From positions 56,221-120,220 of the forward strand of contig NZ_JACOOR010000009.1 in the NCBI RefSeq assembly GCF_014290175.1: DNA of 64,000 bases, given 5' to 3'. Below the pieces are notes generated by a model that was not told where the DNA came from, searched no databases, and worked only from the letters and a program-made list of their open reading frames with translations. The translations under genes and the position numbers were made by a program. This document shows positions 34,240 through 43,479 of this stretch, piece after piece. Every line of letters starts with the position of its first letter. The first letter of the stretch is position 1. The stretch is from Anaerosacchariphilus hominis (GTDB lineage: Bacteria > Bacillota > Clostridia > Lachnospirales > Lachnospiraceae).

Positions 34240-34269
34240 CAGGGTTTTCTGTCATATTTTATCAGTTGT

Positions 34270-35799
34270 TTATTCTTCCTGCTCCAGGATACGAAAGGTC
34301 ATCATTACATACAAAAGCGTGTCATAATCGTTCAAATCCAGCTGTACCAGTTCTTCGATCTTCTCCATCCGGTACAGAAAGGTGCTCCGGTGGATAAACA
34401 GCTTCTTGGCTGTCTGTACCGCATTCAGCTGGCTTTCCACATAGGTCTTCAGGGTATGATAATAATCTGTATGATGCTGCCGGTCATAGTCCTGCAGCCT
34501 TAAAATCCGCTCAGAGCACACCAGCCGCACCGGGAGCTCCCGGCTGGCCTGCTCCAGCACATAATCCAGGGCCACTTCGTCGAACCGGTAGATCCAGCGG
34601 TAGGGCTTTCTCCGGCACCCCACTTCCAAAGCCGTCACAGCCTGACGGTAATAGGCGTCCAGTTTCTTAAAGCCTGTGAACTCATTGCTGACACCGGCCT
34701 TCAGAAAGGTATCCTTCAGAAAATTCACCATTTTCTCCAGAACCTCTTCGGCCTCGCTCTCCATTAAGGTCAGATTCGCAAAAATCGCGATATTGTTTTC
34801 GTACTGGAAAGCACTGCTTCCACATTTTCCCAACATGCTTTCCATATGTTTGCAGATAAAACGGACAGTCATATTGGCCCAGTCCAGGGAATTCACCTTC
34901 AGGCTGACGCAGAAGTAACGGTGCTCCGCCTTCCAGCCGAACTCAGAAAACCATTTTTCCGCGCTCTTATTATCCCTGCCCGGATTCGACAGAATGTCGG
35001 ACAGGATCCGATCCAGCCGGTGGCCAATCTCCACCTGGGAATCGATGAGCCGCGCCAGGGCACTTTGGATATACACCGACAGATATTCCAGCAAAGCTCC
35101 GTCGTAGGATTTGAACCGGCTTAAGCTCTCCACCATCATCACCTGATAGGTAAACTGATCATTTTCAAAGAGATTCACCCGCAGGGTCCTGGCTCCTGTG
35201 ATATACTCCGGCAGGTAATAGGCCCCACGTTTCTTCCGTTGGTTCAGGATCCGTTTTCCGTTCTGATACTCGTCACTGGACTGGATAACCGAGTCCAGAT
35301 CCACCAGACTGGCCAATTCCTCCCGGGTATCAATGACGCTGGAATAGCCGATGACAAAGTAGTCCGCAGAGCTGACGATAATGGGATTCAGGAAGAGACG
35401 GAAGCTCTCGTCCAGCAGTTCCTGGATACTGTCTGCCTTCTGGGCCAGATCCCGGATCTGCTTCTCCCAGCGGTCATAATAATCAAAAATCCGCTGAATC
35501 TCATTGAGCAGCGCAAAGGGCGATGGCTCGTCGATCAGCTGAAACACCTGACCGTCGTTCTCCGTATTCCGGGTCGGCACCTTGCCGATACAGAACAGCA
35601 CCGTCCGCTCCGGCACCACCAGCATCTCCGCAGTCCCCGGCTTCTGGGTGTAAATATAGATCTTATCCGGCTGCATCTCATCCCCGTCCTCGTAAAATAA
35701 TACCTGCTCCAGATGCAGTTCATTGGTCAGGGCCTTTTTATTCTGAAGTCCAAATTTAGACTTTAATTTATCTGCCAGTATGGCGGTGCTCAGCTTCAT
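34270..35799 (-). CDS. PucR-family transcriptional regulator
   Basis: 509 residues. Start set at MKLSTAILADKL, whose AAAGGAGG lies 11 bases upstream; the earlier in-frame methionine precedes that ribosome site. An N-terminal sensory region (about 1-150, PucR-type), a central GGDEF-like/CdaR region (about 290-400), and the C-terminal PucR helix-turn-helix (LKTYVESQLNAVQTAKKLFIHRSTFLYRMEKIEELV). PucR/CdaR proteins control purine, sugar-acid or amine catabolism. It lies directly after the fhs-fchA-folD genes, so one-carbon metabolism is a candidate target. Confidence 0.85.
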   Translation of the reverse strand: MKLSTAILADKLKSKFGLQNKKALTNELHLEQVLFYEDGDEMQPDKIYIYTQKPGTAEMLVVPERTVLFCIGKVPTRNTENDGQVFQLIDEPSPFALLNEIQRIFDYYDRWEKQIRDLAQKADSIQELLDESFRLFLNPIIVSSADYFVIGYSSVIDTREELASLVDLDSVIQSSDEYQNGKRILNQRKKRGAYYLPEYITGARTLRVNLFENDQFTYQVMMVESLSRFKSYDGALLEYLSVYIQSALARLIDSQVEIGHRLDRILSDILSNPGRDNKSAEKWFSEFGWKAEHRYFCVSLKVNSLDWANMTVRFICKHMESMLGKCGSSAFQYENNIAIFANLTLMESEAEEVLEKMVNFLKDTFLKAGVSNEFTGFKKLDAYYRQAVTALEVGCRRKPYRWIYRFDEVALDYVLEQASRELPVRLVCSERILRLQDYDRQHHTDYYHTLKTYVESQLNAVQTAKKLFIHRSTFLYRMEKIEELVQLDLNDYDTLLYVMMTFRILEQEE

Positions 35800-35808
35800 A
35801 CGCAAAAA

Positions 35809-35845
35809 TGCCTCCTTTTCGTACATAGTGTACGAAAAGGAGGCA
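35809..35845 (-). terminator. Terminator of folD that also buries the next ribosome site
   Basis: 17-bp perfect stem with a 3-base loop, arms 35809-35825 and 35829-35845, followed on the minus strand by TTTTTG. The 3' arm contains AAAAGGAGG, the only good ribosome site for the PucR-type gene, so any transcript reading through carries that site in a duplex. Confidence 0.85.
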
Positions 35846-35865
35846 TAAATGTCAATGTCAATCTA

Positions 35866-36717
35866 TTACAGATATTTTCTCTTTGCTGCCTCTACCACAT
35901 GGCCTACCAGTACGGAAGTGGTTACGCTTCCTACGCCGCCCGGTACAGGAGTGATAGCGTCTACAATCGGCTCAACCTCAGCATAAGCCACATCGCCGCA
36001 AAGCTTGCCCTCTGCGTTTACGTTAATTCCCACGTCGATAACGGTCTGACCCGGAGCCACATAATCCTTGGTTACCACGCCTGCGCGGCCTGCTGCTACG
36101 ATAAGGATATCAGCCTCGCGCGCTACGCTGGGCATATCTACAGTCCTGGTATGGCATACGGTTACGGTCGCGTTCTTCTTGATCAGCATCATGGCAGCCG
36201 GCTTTCCAACTACCAGAGAACGGCCGATGACTACAGCCTTCTTGCCGGTGCAGTCGATTCCGTAGTGATCCAGGATCTCCATACAAGCCTGAGGTGTACA
36301 GGGCGGGAAGCCTACTGCCTTGCCGGTAAATACGCCGGACATGGAACCGTCGGTCATACAGTCTACATCCTTCGCCGGATCAAGAGCGTTCTCGATCTCA
36401 GTCTGGTTCAAATGCTTCGGAAGGGGACGGAACAGCAGGACGCCGTGAATATTGTCGTCCTTATTTACCTTATCAACTGCTGCCAGAACCTGCTCCTGGG
36501 TAGCATCTGCCGGAAGCAGAATCTTCTCGCATGCTACGCCCAGAGTCTCACAACGCTTGGTTGCGCCTCTCTCGTAGGAGATGTCGCTCTCGTTCTCACC
36601 CACACGGATGATACCGAGGGTCGGGTTGATGCCCTTCTCCTTCAATGCTGCCACATCTGCTTTGATGCGCTCGTTCAGTGCTGCTGTTACTTCTTTTCCT
36701 AATAACTGCTTTGCCAT
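35866..36717 (-). CDS. folD: Methylene-THF dehydrogenase/methenyl-THF cyclohydrolase FolD
   Basis: 283 residues. Conserved YERGATKRCETLGV with the catalytic lysine region, the KDVDCMTD segment, PCTPQACMEILDHYGID, the NADP site VVIGRSLVVGKPAAMML, and the C-terminal TPVPGGVGSVTTSVL. It interconverts methylene-, methenyl- and formyl-tetrahydrofolate. Third gene of fhs-fchA-folD, 22 bases after fchA. Confidence 0.97.
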   Translation of the reverse strand: MAKQLLGKEVTAALNERIKADVAALKEKGINPTLGIIRVGENESDISYERGATKRCETLGVACEKILLPADATQEQVLAAVDKVNKDDNIHGVLLFRPLPKHLNQTEIENALDPAKDVDCMTDGSMSGVFTGKAVGFPPCTPQACMEILDHYGIDCTGKKAVVIGRSLVVGKPAAMMLIKKNATVTVCHTRTVDMPSVAREADILIVAAGRAGVVTKDYVAPGQTVIDVGINVNAEGKLCGDVAYAEVEPIVDAITPVPGGVGSVTTSVLVGHVVEAAKRKYL

Positions 36718-36739
36718 TTTTTATTTCCTTCCTTTTATT

Positions 36740-37369
36740 TTATCTCAGTCTCGCTGTTACGCTTGCGAAAATATCGTCTGCGATCTTGGTGTACTTCTCA
36801 AGCATGGCGTCTGCTTTGGCGTTCAACTCTGCTGCGTACTCCTTGTCCGCCATGGACTTGGTGTTAATAAATACGTTCAGAGAAGCACCCTCCAGAGCCG
36901 CCTTACAGAAAGCTGCGCCTACGCCTGCGTCGCTGATAGCCAGGGCAGAACCCTTTGCAGCGAACTCTACAATGAGATCCAGTGCCTCGCAGCACTTCTC
37001 CATAATCTCCATCGGTACGGAGCAGGCATCCTTCAGAACGATGGCCATGACACGCGCCTTCTCTGCCTTCTCCTCCTCGGTCTCACGGGGCATACCGTAA
37101 GCCTTTGCCAGGGGCTCGAAAACCTCTGCGTCACGCTCGATCAGACGAAGGAAATCCTTCTGAAGAGCCGTCGCCTTCTCTTTCAGTGCATACATCTCTT
37201 CCTCTACGTCCGCGTACTTCTTCTTGCCGACTGTCAGGCTGCCTACCATGTTGCCCAGGGCAGTTCCCACTGCTCCTACCAGTGCGGATGCTCCGCCGCC
37301 GCCCGGAACGGGAGCCTTGGAAGCCAGCACTTCTACAAATTCATCACATCTGCTGGTTGAAAATCCCAT
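36740..37369 (-). CDS. fchA: Methenyl-THF cyclohydrolase, cyclodeaminase family
   Basis: 209 residues. FTCD_C/cyclodeaminase family: CDEFVEVLASKAPVPGGGGA and SALVGAVGTALGNMVGSLT at the N-terminus, with helical remainder. In acetogenic and purine-fermenting Clostridia, FchA hydrolyses methenyl-THF to formyl-THF. Its place between fhs and folD supports that. FolD normally also has cyclohydrolase activity, so there is functional overlap. Confidence 0.92.
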   Translation of the reverse strand: MGFSTSRCDEFVEVLASKAPVPGGGGASALVGAVGTALGNMVGSLTVGKKKYADVEEEMYALKEKATALQKDFLRLIERDAEVFEPLAKAYGMPRETEEEKAEKARVMAIVLKDACSVPMEIMEKCCEALDLIVEFAAKGSALAISDAGVGAAFCKAALEGASLNVFINTKSMADKEYAAELNAKADAMLEKYTKIADDIFASVTARLR

Positions 37370-37504
37370 ATCGTTCTCCTTTATGTATCAAAATGATAGA
37401 TTCATTATATCATTGTTTCCCTATGCGCACAAGTGGGAAGGACCATTCGGTCCTTCCCTTTGTGTCTATTTGTTTGGGTTTATAATGGGTAGCTGATTCT
37501 ATAG

Positions 37505-37625
37505 AAACGCTGTTCAAGCGTTTCCTGCACCGGATTTGCGTCGTGAAGCGACAACTTCCTCTGCAAATCCGTGTGCATCCTGCAGAGCATCTAAGAAAAT
37601 ACGGATGCAATCAGGATTTTCTTAG
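37505..37625. repeat. Cluster of intergenic hairpins between fhs and fchA
   Basis: AAACGC/GCGTTT (37505-37523), CGGATTTGC/GCAAATCCG (37531-37539 with 37563-37571) enclosing GTCG/CGAC (37540-37552), and CTAAGAAAAT/ATTTTCTTAG (37591-37600 with 37616-37625, reaching the fhs stop codon). A further stem AAGGACC-GGTCCTT type lies at about 37436-37459. No clear T-run on the minus strand, so processing or mRNA stability is as likely as termination. Confidence 0.55.
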
Positions 37626-39313
37626 AACAGGCCGCTGATCTTACCGGTCTCGTCTACGTCGATTCTCTCTGCAGCCGGTACCTTCGGCAGTCCGGGCATG
37701 GTCATGATTTCGCCGGTCAGAGCTACGATGAAGCCTGCGCCTGCGGAAATCTTCAGGTTACGAACGGTTACCTCGAAGTCCTTCGGAGCGCCCAGCTTGG
37801 TCTGGTCGTCGGTCAGGCTGTACTGTGTCTTAGCCACGCAGATCGGGCAGCTGCCAAAGCCCATAGCCTCAAGCTGTTTCGCCTGCTTCTGAGCATTTGC
37901 GGTCAGAACGACTCTCTTGCCGCCGTAAATCTTGGTTACGATAGCGTTCAGCTTATCCTCGATGGAGGTTCCCTCCAGCTCGTAGGAATATGTGAACTGG
38001 TCGTTGGGCTGCTCGCAGAGACGTACTACTTCTTCTGCCAGAGCTACGCCGCCTTCGCCGCCCTTAGCCCATACTTCAGACAGAACTACGTTTACACCCA
38101 GCTCCTTGCACTTCTTCTCTACCAGGTCAAGCTCTGCCTTGGTATCGGTCGGGAATGCGTTGATAGCAACCACGCAGGGAAGCTTGTATACGTTTGTGAT
38201 ATTGCTTACATGCTTCAGCAGGTTCGGAAGACCAGCCTCCAGAGCCTCCAGGTTCTCATTGTTCAGGTCTGCCTTCGGAACGCCGCCGTTGTACTTCAGA
38301 GCACGAACGGTTGCTACGATAACAACTGCGTTGGGCTTCAGGCCTGCCATACGGCACTTAATATCCAGGAACTTCTCAGCACCCAGGTCAGCGCCGAAGC
38401 CTGCCTCTGTGATGGTGTAATCAGCCAGATTCAGGCACATCTTGGTAGCGGTTACGGAGTTACAGCCGTGCGCGATGTTTGCGAAGGGTCCGCCGTGTAC
38501 GATAGCCGGTACATGCTCCAGAGTCTGTACCAGATTCGGCTTCAGAGCGTCCTTCAGAAGAGCTGCCATAGCGCCCTGTGCGTTCAGATCGCCTGCGGTA
38601 ACCGGCTTCTGCTCGGAAACCTTTCCGTATGTATATCCGATGATGATTCTTGCAAGTCTTTCCTTCAGGTCTGTGATATCCTTAGCCAGACACAGAACAG
38701 CCATGATCTCGGATGCTACGGTGATATCGTAGCCGTCCTCTCTCGGCATACCGTTGGTCTTTCCGCCAAGTCCGTCTACTACGTTACGCAGCTGACGGTC
38801 GTTCATATCTACGCATCTTCTCCAGGTAATCTTTCTCGGGTCGATGTTCAGAGCATTGCCCTGGAAGATATGGTTATCAATCATGGCTGCCAGCAGGTTG
38901 TTCGCTGCGCCGATAGCGTGGAAGTCACCGGTGAAGTGAAGGTTGATATCCTCCATGGGAACTACCTGTGCGTATCCGCCGCCTGCTGCTCCGCCCTTTA
39001 CGCCGAATACCGGTCCCAGGGACGGCTCACGAAGAGCTACCATAACCTTCTTGCCAATCTTCTGCATACCGTCTGCCAGACCTACGGATGTGGTGGTCTT
39101 TCCTTCTCCTGCAGGAGTCGGGTTAATAGCGGTTACCAGAACCAGCTTGCCGTTCTCAGCCGGTTTTTCTTTCAGCAGATTGTAGTCAATTTTTGCTTTG
39201 TACTTTCCATACTGCTCCAGATATTTGTCATCGATACCTGCCTTGGCTGCGATGTCAGTAATCGGCAGCATCTCTGTTTCCTGTGCGATTTCAATGTCTG
39301 TTTTGAATCCCAT
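37622..39313 (-). CDS. fhs: Formate-tetrahydrofolate ligase
   Basis: 563 residues, normal length. P-loop [17 protein letters not shown], substrate segments [23 protein letters not shown] split across the N-terminal half, [13 protein letters not shown] and the C-terminal [13 protein letters not shown] and [10 protein letters not shown]. It makes formyl-THF from formate, THF and ATP, the entry step of the methyl branch of the Wood-Ljungdahl pathway; the same genes serve purine and amino-acid fermentation. First gene of the fhs-fchA-folD cluster. Confidence 0.98.
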   Translation of the reverse strand: MGFKTDIEIAQETEMLPITDIAAKAGIDDKYLEQYGKYKAKIDYNLLKEKPAENGKLVLVTAINPTPAGEGKTTTSVGLADGMQKIGKKVMVALREPSLGPVFGVKGGAAGGGYAQVVPMEDINLHFTGDFHAIGAANNLLAAMIDNHIFQGNALNIDPRKITWRRCVDMNDRQLRNVVDGLGGKTNGMPREDGYDITVASEIMAVLCLAKDITDLKERLARIIIGYTYGKVSEQKPVTAGDLNAQGAMAALLKDALKPNLVQTLEHVPAIVHGGPFANIAHGCNSVTATKMCLNLADYTITEAGFGADLGAEKFLDIKCRMAGLKPNAVVIVATVRALKYNGGVPKADLNNENLEALEAGLPNLLKHVSNITNVYKLPCVVAINAFPTDTKAELDLVEKKCKELGVNVVLSEVWAKGGEGGVALAEEVVRLCEQPNDQFTYSYELEGTSIEDKLNAIVTKIYGGKRVVLTANAQKQAKQLEAMGFGSCPICVAKTQYSLTDDQTKLGAPKDFEVTVRNLKISAGAGFIVALTGEIMTMPGLPKVPAAERIDVDETGKISGLF

Positions 39314-39428
39314 TGTAAAACTTCTCCTTTCATATTACCGGCCCTTCCGCGGCTCGGTTTCTGTGGTTTTGTTTTGTAGATAATTTAACAATCGGTCTTG
39401 CATTCATTGCTTATCTACTATGTGACCT

Positions 39429-39457
39429 ATTATAACGGCCGTTCCCGGAATCAGCAA
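39429..39457 (-). promoter_or_regulatory. Candidate promoter of fhs
   Basis: TTGCTG (39452-39457), 17-base spacer, TATAAT (39429-39434), minus strand, leaving a leader of about 110 bases. The rest of 39314-39616 is AT-rich and shows no gene. Confidence 0.55.
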
Positions 39458-39616
39458 TCATACACTTTGTTCAATATTGATATTCTTTTCACGAATTCGT
39501 TTTTTCTTGTATTTTCATGAATTCTCACCATTTTGATCTGATTTTTCCGGCTCCCGTTTTCAATTCTTTTCTCATTTTCTCATTTATTTTCTCTCATTTA
39601 TCCTACAATATGCAGA

Positions 39617-39650
39617 AACGGCTTTACGGGACAATTCCCGCAAAGCCGTT
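39617..39650 (-). terminator. Terminator of the flavin reductase gene
   Basis: 15-base arms 39617-39631 and 39636-39650 pair with one mismatch around a 4-base loop. The minus strand continues TTCTGCA, so the T-run is poor. Confidence 0.6.
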
Positions 39651-39686
39651 CTATTTACATATTTTTACCGGATTTTAACCGGACTC

Positions 39687-40187
39687 TTACGCTCTTACCA
39701 GCACCTGTTCCACTTCCGCAATATACAGAGTGTGATAATCCTTGTCCGGATACCATTTTTCGTCGCAGCTCTTATCGATAAAGCAGGCCGGATCGTAGTT
39801 CTGGGCATAGAGCTTTCTGCACACCAGCACCGTATTGGCCTCGCCGAAATAAGGCGTTCCCTCCGCATGCTCCACAGTCAGTCCGGCTTTCGCGATCTTA
39901 TCCTCGTCCCGTCCGGACACAGTGCCCAGATAGCTTAAGGTCTTCCGATACTCCTCATCCAGTACAGACAGAGAAAAAGTCTCACCCGCATCCACGAATT
40001 CCTTGGTGTAGCGCTGGGGACGCAGCACGATATAGGCCACGTTCTTTCCCCACATGACGCCCAGGCCGCCCCAGGAAGCAGTCATGGTATTCACCTTGCC
40101 ATCCTTTTCTGCTGTGACCAGAAGCCACTCCTTACCAATCATGTGAAATACGTTTTTATCCAGTTCTTCCGGTTTGATACTCTTCAT
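39687..40187 (-). CDS. Flavin reductase-like FMN-binding protein
   Basis: 166 residues, single split-barrel domain: LVTAEKDGKVNTMTASWGGLGVMWGKNVAYIVLRPQRYTKEF is the FMN-binding start and FSLSVLDEEYRKTLSYLGTVSGRDEDK the family middle. These proteins bind FMN and reduce it or act as small oxidoreductases. Lies 33 bases after trpS and is probably cotranscribed. The physiological partner is unknown. Confidence 0.88.
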   Translation of the reverse strand: MKSIKPEELDKNVFHMIGKEWLLVTAEKDGKVNTMTASWGGLGVMWGKNVAYIVLRPQRYTKEFVDAGETFSLSVLDEEYRKTLSYLGTVSGRDEDKIAKAGLTVEHAEGTPYFGEANTVLVCRKLYAQNYDPACFIDKSCDEKWYPDKDYHTLYIAEVEQVLVRA

Positions 40188-40220
40188 ATCCAGTTCTCCT
40201 GTTTTCCTGAAAATCTTTTC

Positions 40221-41225
40221 CTAGCGGATCCGCTCCGGGAAGCCCACCTTTTTCTGGACCTTCCGCAGGGTCTTGTTTGCGAAATACTGGGCTTTCTCAG
40301 CATTGTGCTTGATAACGCCGTCGATGTAGCCCTTGTCCCTGGACAGCTCGTCCACCCGGTCCTGCAGAGGCTTCAAAACAGAAATAACCGCCTCTCCCAC
40401 AGCCGGTTTGAACTCGCCGTAGCCCTTACCGTCAAACTCCCGCTCCACCTCTTCCGGGGTCTTGCCGGTGCATGCGCAGTAAATACTGATCAGATTCTTG
40501 ATACCGGGCTGCTCGTCGCGATAAAGGATCTGTCCCTCGGAATCGGTCACCGCACGCTTGAACTTCCGCATAATGGTATCCGGATCATCCATCAGGTAGA
40601 TACTGCCGTTGGGGTTCTCATCTGACTTTGACATCTTCTTGGCCGGATCCTGCAGGCTCATAATCTTCGCGCCCACTTTTCCGATATAAGCCTCCGGCAC
40701 GGTAAATACGTCGCCATAGATACCGTTGAAACGCTGGGCGATATCCCGGGTCAGTTCCAGATGCTGCATCTGATCGATGCCCACCGGAACCACGTCCGCC
40801 TGATAGAGCAGAATGTCCGCCGCCATCAGTACCGGATAGGTAAAGAGACCTGCATTGATATTGTCCGCATGTTTCGCCGCCTTGTCCTTGAACTGGGTCA
40901 TGCGGTTCAGTTCGCCCATATAGGTGAAACAGTTCAGAATCCACGCCAGCTCCGCATGGCCGGACACATGGGACTGATAGTAGATGCAGTTTTTCTCCGG
41001 ATCCAGCCCTGCCGCGATATACAGGGTCAGAAGAGCCCGGGCACGCTTACGAAGGGTGGCCGGATCCTGACGCACGGTAATGGAGTGCATATCCACTACG
41101 CTGTAAAAACACTCATATTCATCACTTAAAGTCACCCAGTTTTTCAGGGCTCCCAGATAGTTTCCCAGTGTCAGATTTCCAGTGGCCTGCATACCGCTGA
41201 ACAGTACTTTTTTGTCTCCAAGCAT
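40221..41225 (-). CDS. trpS: Tryptophanyl-tRNA synthetase
   Basis: 334 residues. Class I motifs: HIGH-like TGNLTLGNYLGAL and KMSKS in KKMSKSDENPNG; MAADILLYQADVVPVGIDQMQHLELTRD is the conserved core. It charges tRNA-Trp. No T-box precedes it. It begins about 55 bases after mgtE with GGGAGG upstream, so it may depend on the mgtE transcript. Confidence 0.97.
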   Translation of the reverse strand: MLGDKKVLFSGMQATGNLTLGNYLGALKNWVTLSDEYECFYSVVDMHSITVRQDPATLRKRARALLTLYIAAGLDPEKNCIYYQSHVSGHAELAWILNCFTYMGELNRMTQFKDKAAKHADNINAGLFTYPVLMAADILLYQADVVPVGIDQMQHLELTRDIAQRFNGIYGDVFTVPEAYIGKVGAKIMSLQDPAKKMSKSDENPNGSIYLMDDPDTIMRKFKRAVTDSEGQILYRDEQPGIKNLISIYCACTGKTPEEVEREFDGKGYGEFKPAVGEAVISVLKPLQDRVDELSRDKGYIDGVIKHNAEKAQYFANKTLRKVQKKVGFPERIR

Positions 41226-41279
41226 TTCATTTCCTCCCGCTGTTTTTTGACAGCTTTTTATTTCTCATTTTTATAAATC

Positions 41280-42635
41280 TCACGCCAGATTCAGAAGGGC
41301 ACAGGCCACTCTGAAGTAAATCAGCAGACTGCCGACATCCACGATAGTGGTAATCAGCGGTGCCGCCATGATAGCCGGATCCAGCTTCATCTTCTCCGCC
41401 AGCATGGGCAGTACGCAGCCAATAATCTTCGCCAGCACAATAGCCGCCACCAGGGACAGAACCACCGCCATGCTCAGCATGGGACGTCCCGGATACTGGA
41501 GCATCAGACGCACAAAGTTCGCCGCCGCCAGAACCAGGCCGCACAGCAGTCCCACCCGGAACTCTTTCCAGATGACACGCAGTACATCCTTCAGCTCAAT
41601 CTCGCCCACGGCCATACCACGGATAACCATAGTACTGCTCTGGTTGCCGCAGTTTCCGCTGGTATCCATCAGCATGGGGACAAAGCTTAAGAGCAGCGGC
41701 AGCACCTGAATGGCATGCTCATAATCCATAAGCACCGTACCGCTTAGGATCGAAGTAAACATCAGAATCAGAAGCCAGGGCAGACGGTTCTTCGTAAGCT
41801 CCAGCACGCCGGTCTTCAGATAGGGCTTTTCCGAAGGAAACATGGCCGCCATCTTCTCAAAGTCCTCGGTGGCCTCCTGCTCCATGACTTCCACCGCGTC
41901 GTCGACGGTGACGATACCCACCAGCCGGTCCTCGTGATCCACCACCGGAAGACAGAGGAGATCGTATTTATTGAAGGTCTCTACCACATCCTCCCGATCC
42001 TCGGTGGTCACCGCGTAGATGATATTCTCATCCATGATATCCTTGATAACGGTGTCGTAGGGATTCATCAGCAGATCCTTCACTGTCACCACACCCTGCA
42101 GGCAGCGCTTGCTGTCCGTCACAAAGCAGGTGTAAATGGTCTCCTTATCCACGCCATTTTCCCGGATATACGCGAAAGCCTGCTCCACGGTCATATTCCG
42201 CTTCAGGCCGATATATTCCGCTGTCATGATGCTTCCGGCGCTGTTCTCCGGGTACTGTAAAAACTGGTTGATCAGATTCCTGGTCTGGGGCGTGGCGTTC
42301 TGAAGCACACGCTTGACCACGATGGCCGGAAGCTCCTCCAGCATATCCACCGCGTCGTCCACATACAGATCCTCTATGATCTTTCCCAGCTCATAGTCTG
42401 TGATGCTGTTGATAATATGCTCCTGATCTTCTACCTCCAGGAATGAAAATACGTCCGCCGCCAGTTCTTTGGGCAGCATCCGATATACCAGTACCTTCTT
42501 CTCCGGCTCCTGCTCTTCGATGAACTCCGCGATATCCACCTCGTTCATCTCCGACATCATCTCCCGAAGCTTTCGGAACTGCCGGCTCTCCAGGAGTTCG
42601 TCCAGTTCCTCCCGATCATAACTTCCTATTGCCAT
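41280..42635 (-). CDS. mgtE: Magnesium transporter MgtE
   Basis: 451 residues. Start set at MAIGSYDREELDEL with GGGAGG upstream. N-terminal superhelical domain (about 1-125), tandem CBS domains (about 130-255, MTAEYIGLKRNMTVEQAF and VVDHEDRLVGIVTVDDAV), connecting helix, and five membrane helices with SFVPMLMDTSGNCGNQSSTMVIRG lining the pore. It is a Mg2+-gated Mg2+ channel. A 200-base structured leader precedes it that does not match the known M-box. Confidence 0.95.
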   Translation of the reverse strand: MAIGSYDREELDELLESRQFRKLREMMSEMNEVDIAEFIEEQEPEKKVLVYRMLPKELAADVFSFLEVEDQEHIINSITDYELGKIIEDLYVDDAVDMLEELPAIVVKRVLQNATPQTRNLINQFLQYPENSAGSIMTAEYIGLKRNMTVEQAFAYIRENGVDKETIYTCFVTDSKRCLQGVVTVKDLLMNPYDTVIKDIMDENIIYAVTTEDREDVVETFNKYDLLCLPVVDHEDRLVGIVTVDDAVEVMEQEATEDFEKMAAMFPSEKPYLKTGVLELTKNRLPWLLILMFTSILSGTVLMDYEHAIQVLPLLLSFVPMLMDTSGNCGNQSSTMVIRGMAVGEIELKDVLRVIWKEFRVGLLCGLVLAAANFVRLMLQYPGRPMLSMAVVLSLVAAIVLAKIIGCVLPMLAEKMKLDPAIMAAPLITTIVDVGSLLIYFRVACALLNLA

Positions 42636-42658
42636 ACCTGTATCCTCCCACGTCGCAA

Positions 42659-42791
42659 ACGGGCATGACAAAAACTTCCCGGAGTAAAGCGCCTATGCTT
42701 CGAACCGAATGGAAGAGTCCATGCCCGTATGTATTCTATTCTTGTCCAAGCTATAACTTCGACTTCGCCCGTCCACGGACTCCTCACTTCC
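42659..42791 (-). promoter_or_regulatory. Structured mgtE leader, candidate novel cis-regulator
   Basis: Outer stem ACGGGCATG (42659-42667) with CATGCCCGT (42720-42728) encloses CTTCC (42675-42679) with GGAAG (42711-42715). The segment 42711-42723 can instead pair with CACGGACTCCTCACTTCC (42774-42791). The two pairings exclude each other, as in a switch. The conserved M-box core was not found. Folding is by eye. Confidence 0.45.
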
Positions 42792-42849
42792 TTTTTTCCG
42801 CATAAATTTGACACCGCCCCATTACAAATGGACAGTATCCGCTTGTTTC

Positions 42850-42879
42850 ATCATAGCACTTTACCCCCACTACCGTCAA
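42850..42879 (-). promoter_or_regulatory. Promoter of mgtE
   Basis: TTGACG (42874-42879), 18-base spacer, TATGAT (42850-42855), minus strand, giving a leader of about 207 bases. Confidence 0.7.
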
Positions 42880-42996
42880 CGCAAAGATTTTTCACTTTTT
42901 CTTTGGAGCTAAATGTGCTAAAATCATACCAATAAGTATACGAATCCCCACGGAAAGCTCCTCCGGCTTCCGCTGATTCGATTCAGAAAGGATTTT

Positions 42997-43479
42997 ATGA
43001 TGGAAAAAATAACAAGTTTTACCATTAACCATTTACTTCTGCAGCCTGGCGTCTATGTATCCCGGAAGGATCCGGCCGGAAATGCTGTGATTACCACCTT
43101 TGACCTGAGGCTGACCAGCCCCAATGAGGAGCCTGTCATGAATACGGCGGAAATGCACACCATCGAGCATCTGGCCGCCACCTTCCTACGCAATCATAAA
43201 GAATACGGACCCAGGACCATCTACTTCGGACCCATGGGCTGCCGCACCGGCTTCTATCTGCTGCTGACCGGCGACTATGAATCCCGGGATATCGTTCCGC
43301 TCATGATCGAAATGTGGGAGTTCATCCGGGACTTTGAGGGCGATGTGCCCGGCGCCAGTCCCAAGGACTGCGGCAACTATCTGGATATGAACCTTCCCAT
43401 GGCCAAGTACCTGGCAAAAAAGTATCTGGACCAGGTGCTCTACGATATCAAAGAAGAGCGGCTGATATACCCGAAGTAA
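42997..43479 (+). CDS. luxS: S-ribosylhomocysteine lyase LuxS
   Basis: 160 residues, usual length. Metal ligands are in HTIEH (residues 54-58 region) and the Cys-containing CGNYLDMNLPMAKYLAKKYL; the catalytic cysteine lies in FGPMGCRTGFYLL. It splits S-ribosylhomocysteine into homocysteine and DPD, the autoinducer-2 precursor. A tandem ATG-ATG start follows AAAGG; the second ATG (43000) gives the common MEKITSF start. Monocistronic on the plus strand, divergent from mgtE. No pfs or methionine genes adjoin it. Confidence 0.96.
   Translation: MMEKITSFTINHLLLQPGVYVSRKDPAGNAVITTFDLRLTSPNEEPVMNTAEMHTIEHLAATFLRNHKEYGPRTIYFGPMGCRTGFYLLLTGDYESRDIVPLMIEMWEFIRDFEGDVPGASPKDCGNYLDMNLPMAKYLAKKYLDQVLYDIKEERLIYPK

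Noticed and set aside
41226..41279. T-box or separate promoter for trpS
   Set aside because: The gap to mgtE is 54 bases with only a small hairpin (GCTGT/ACAGC); no T-box sequence.
42636..42879. M-box magnesium riboswitch upstream of mgtE
   Set aside because: The conserved M-box core was not found on the minus strand; reported instead as an unclassified structured leader.
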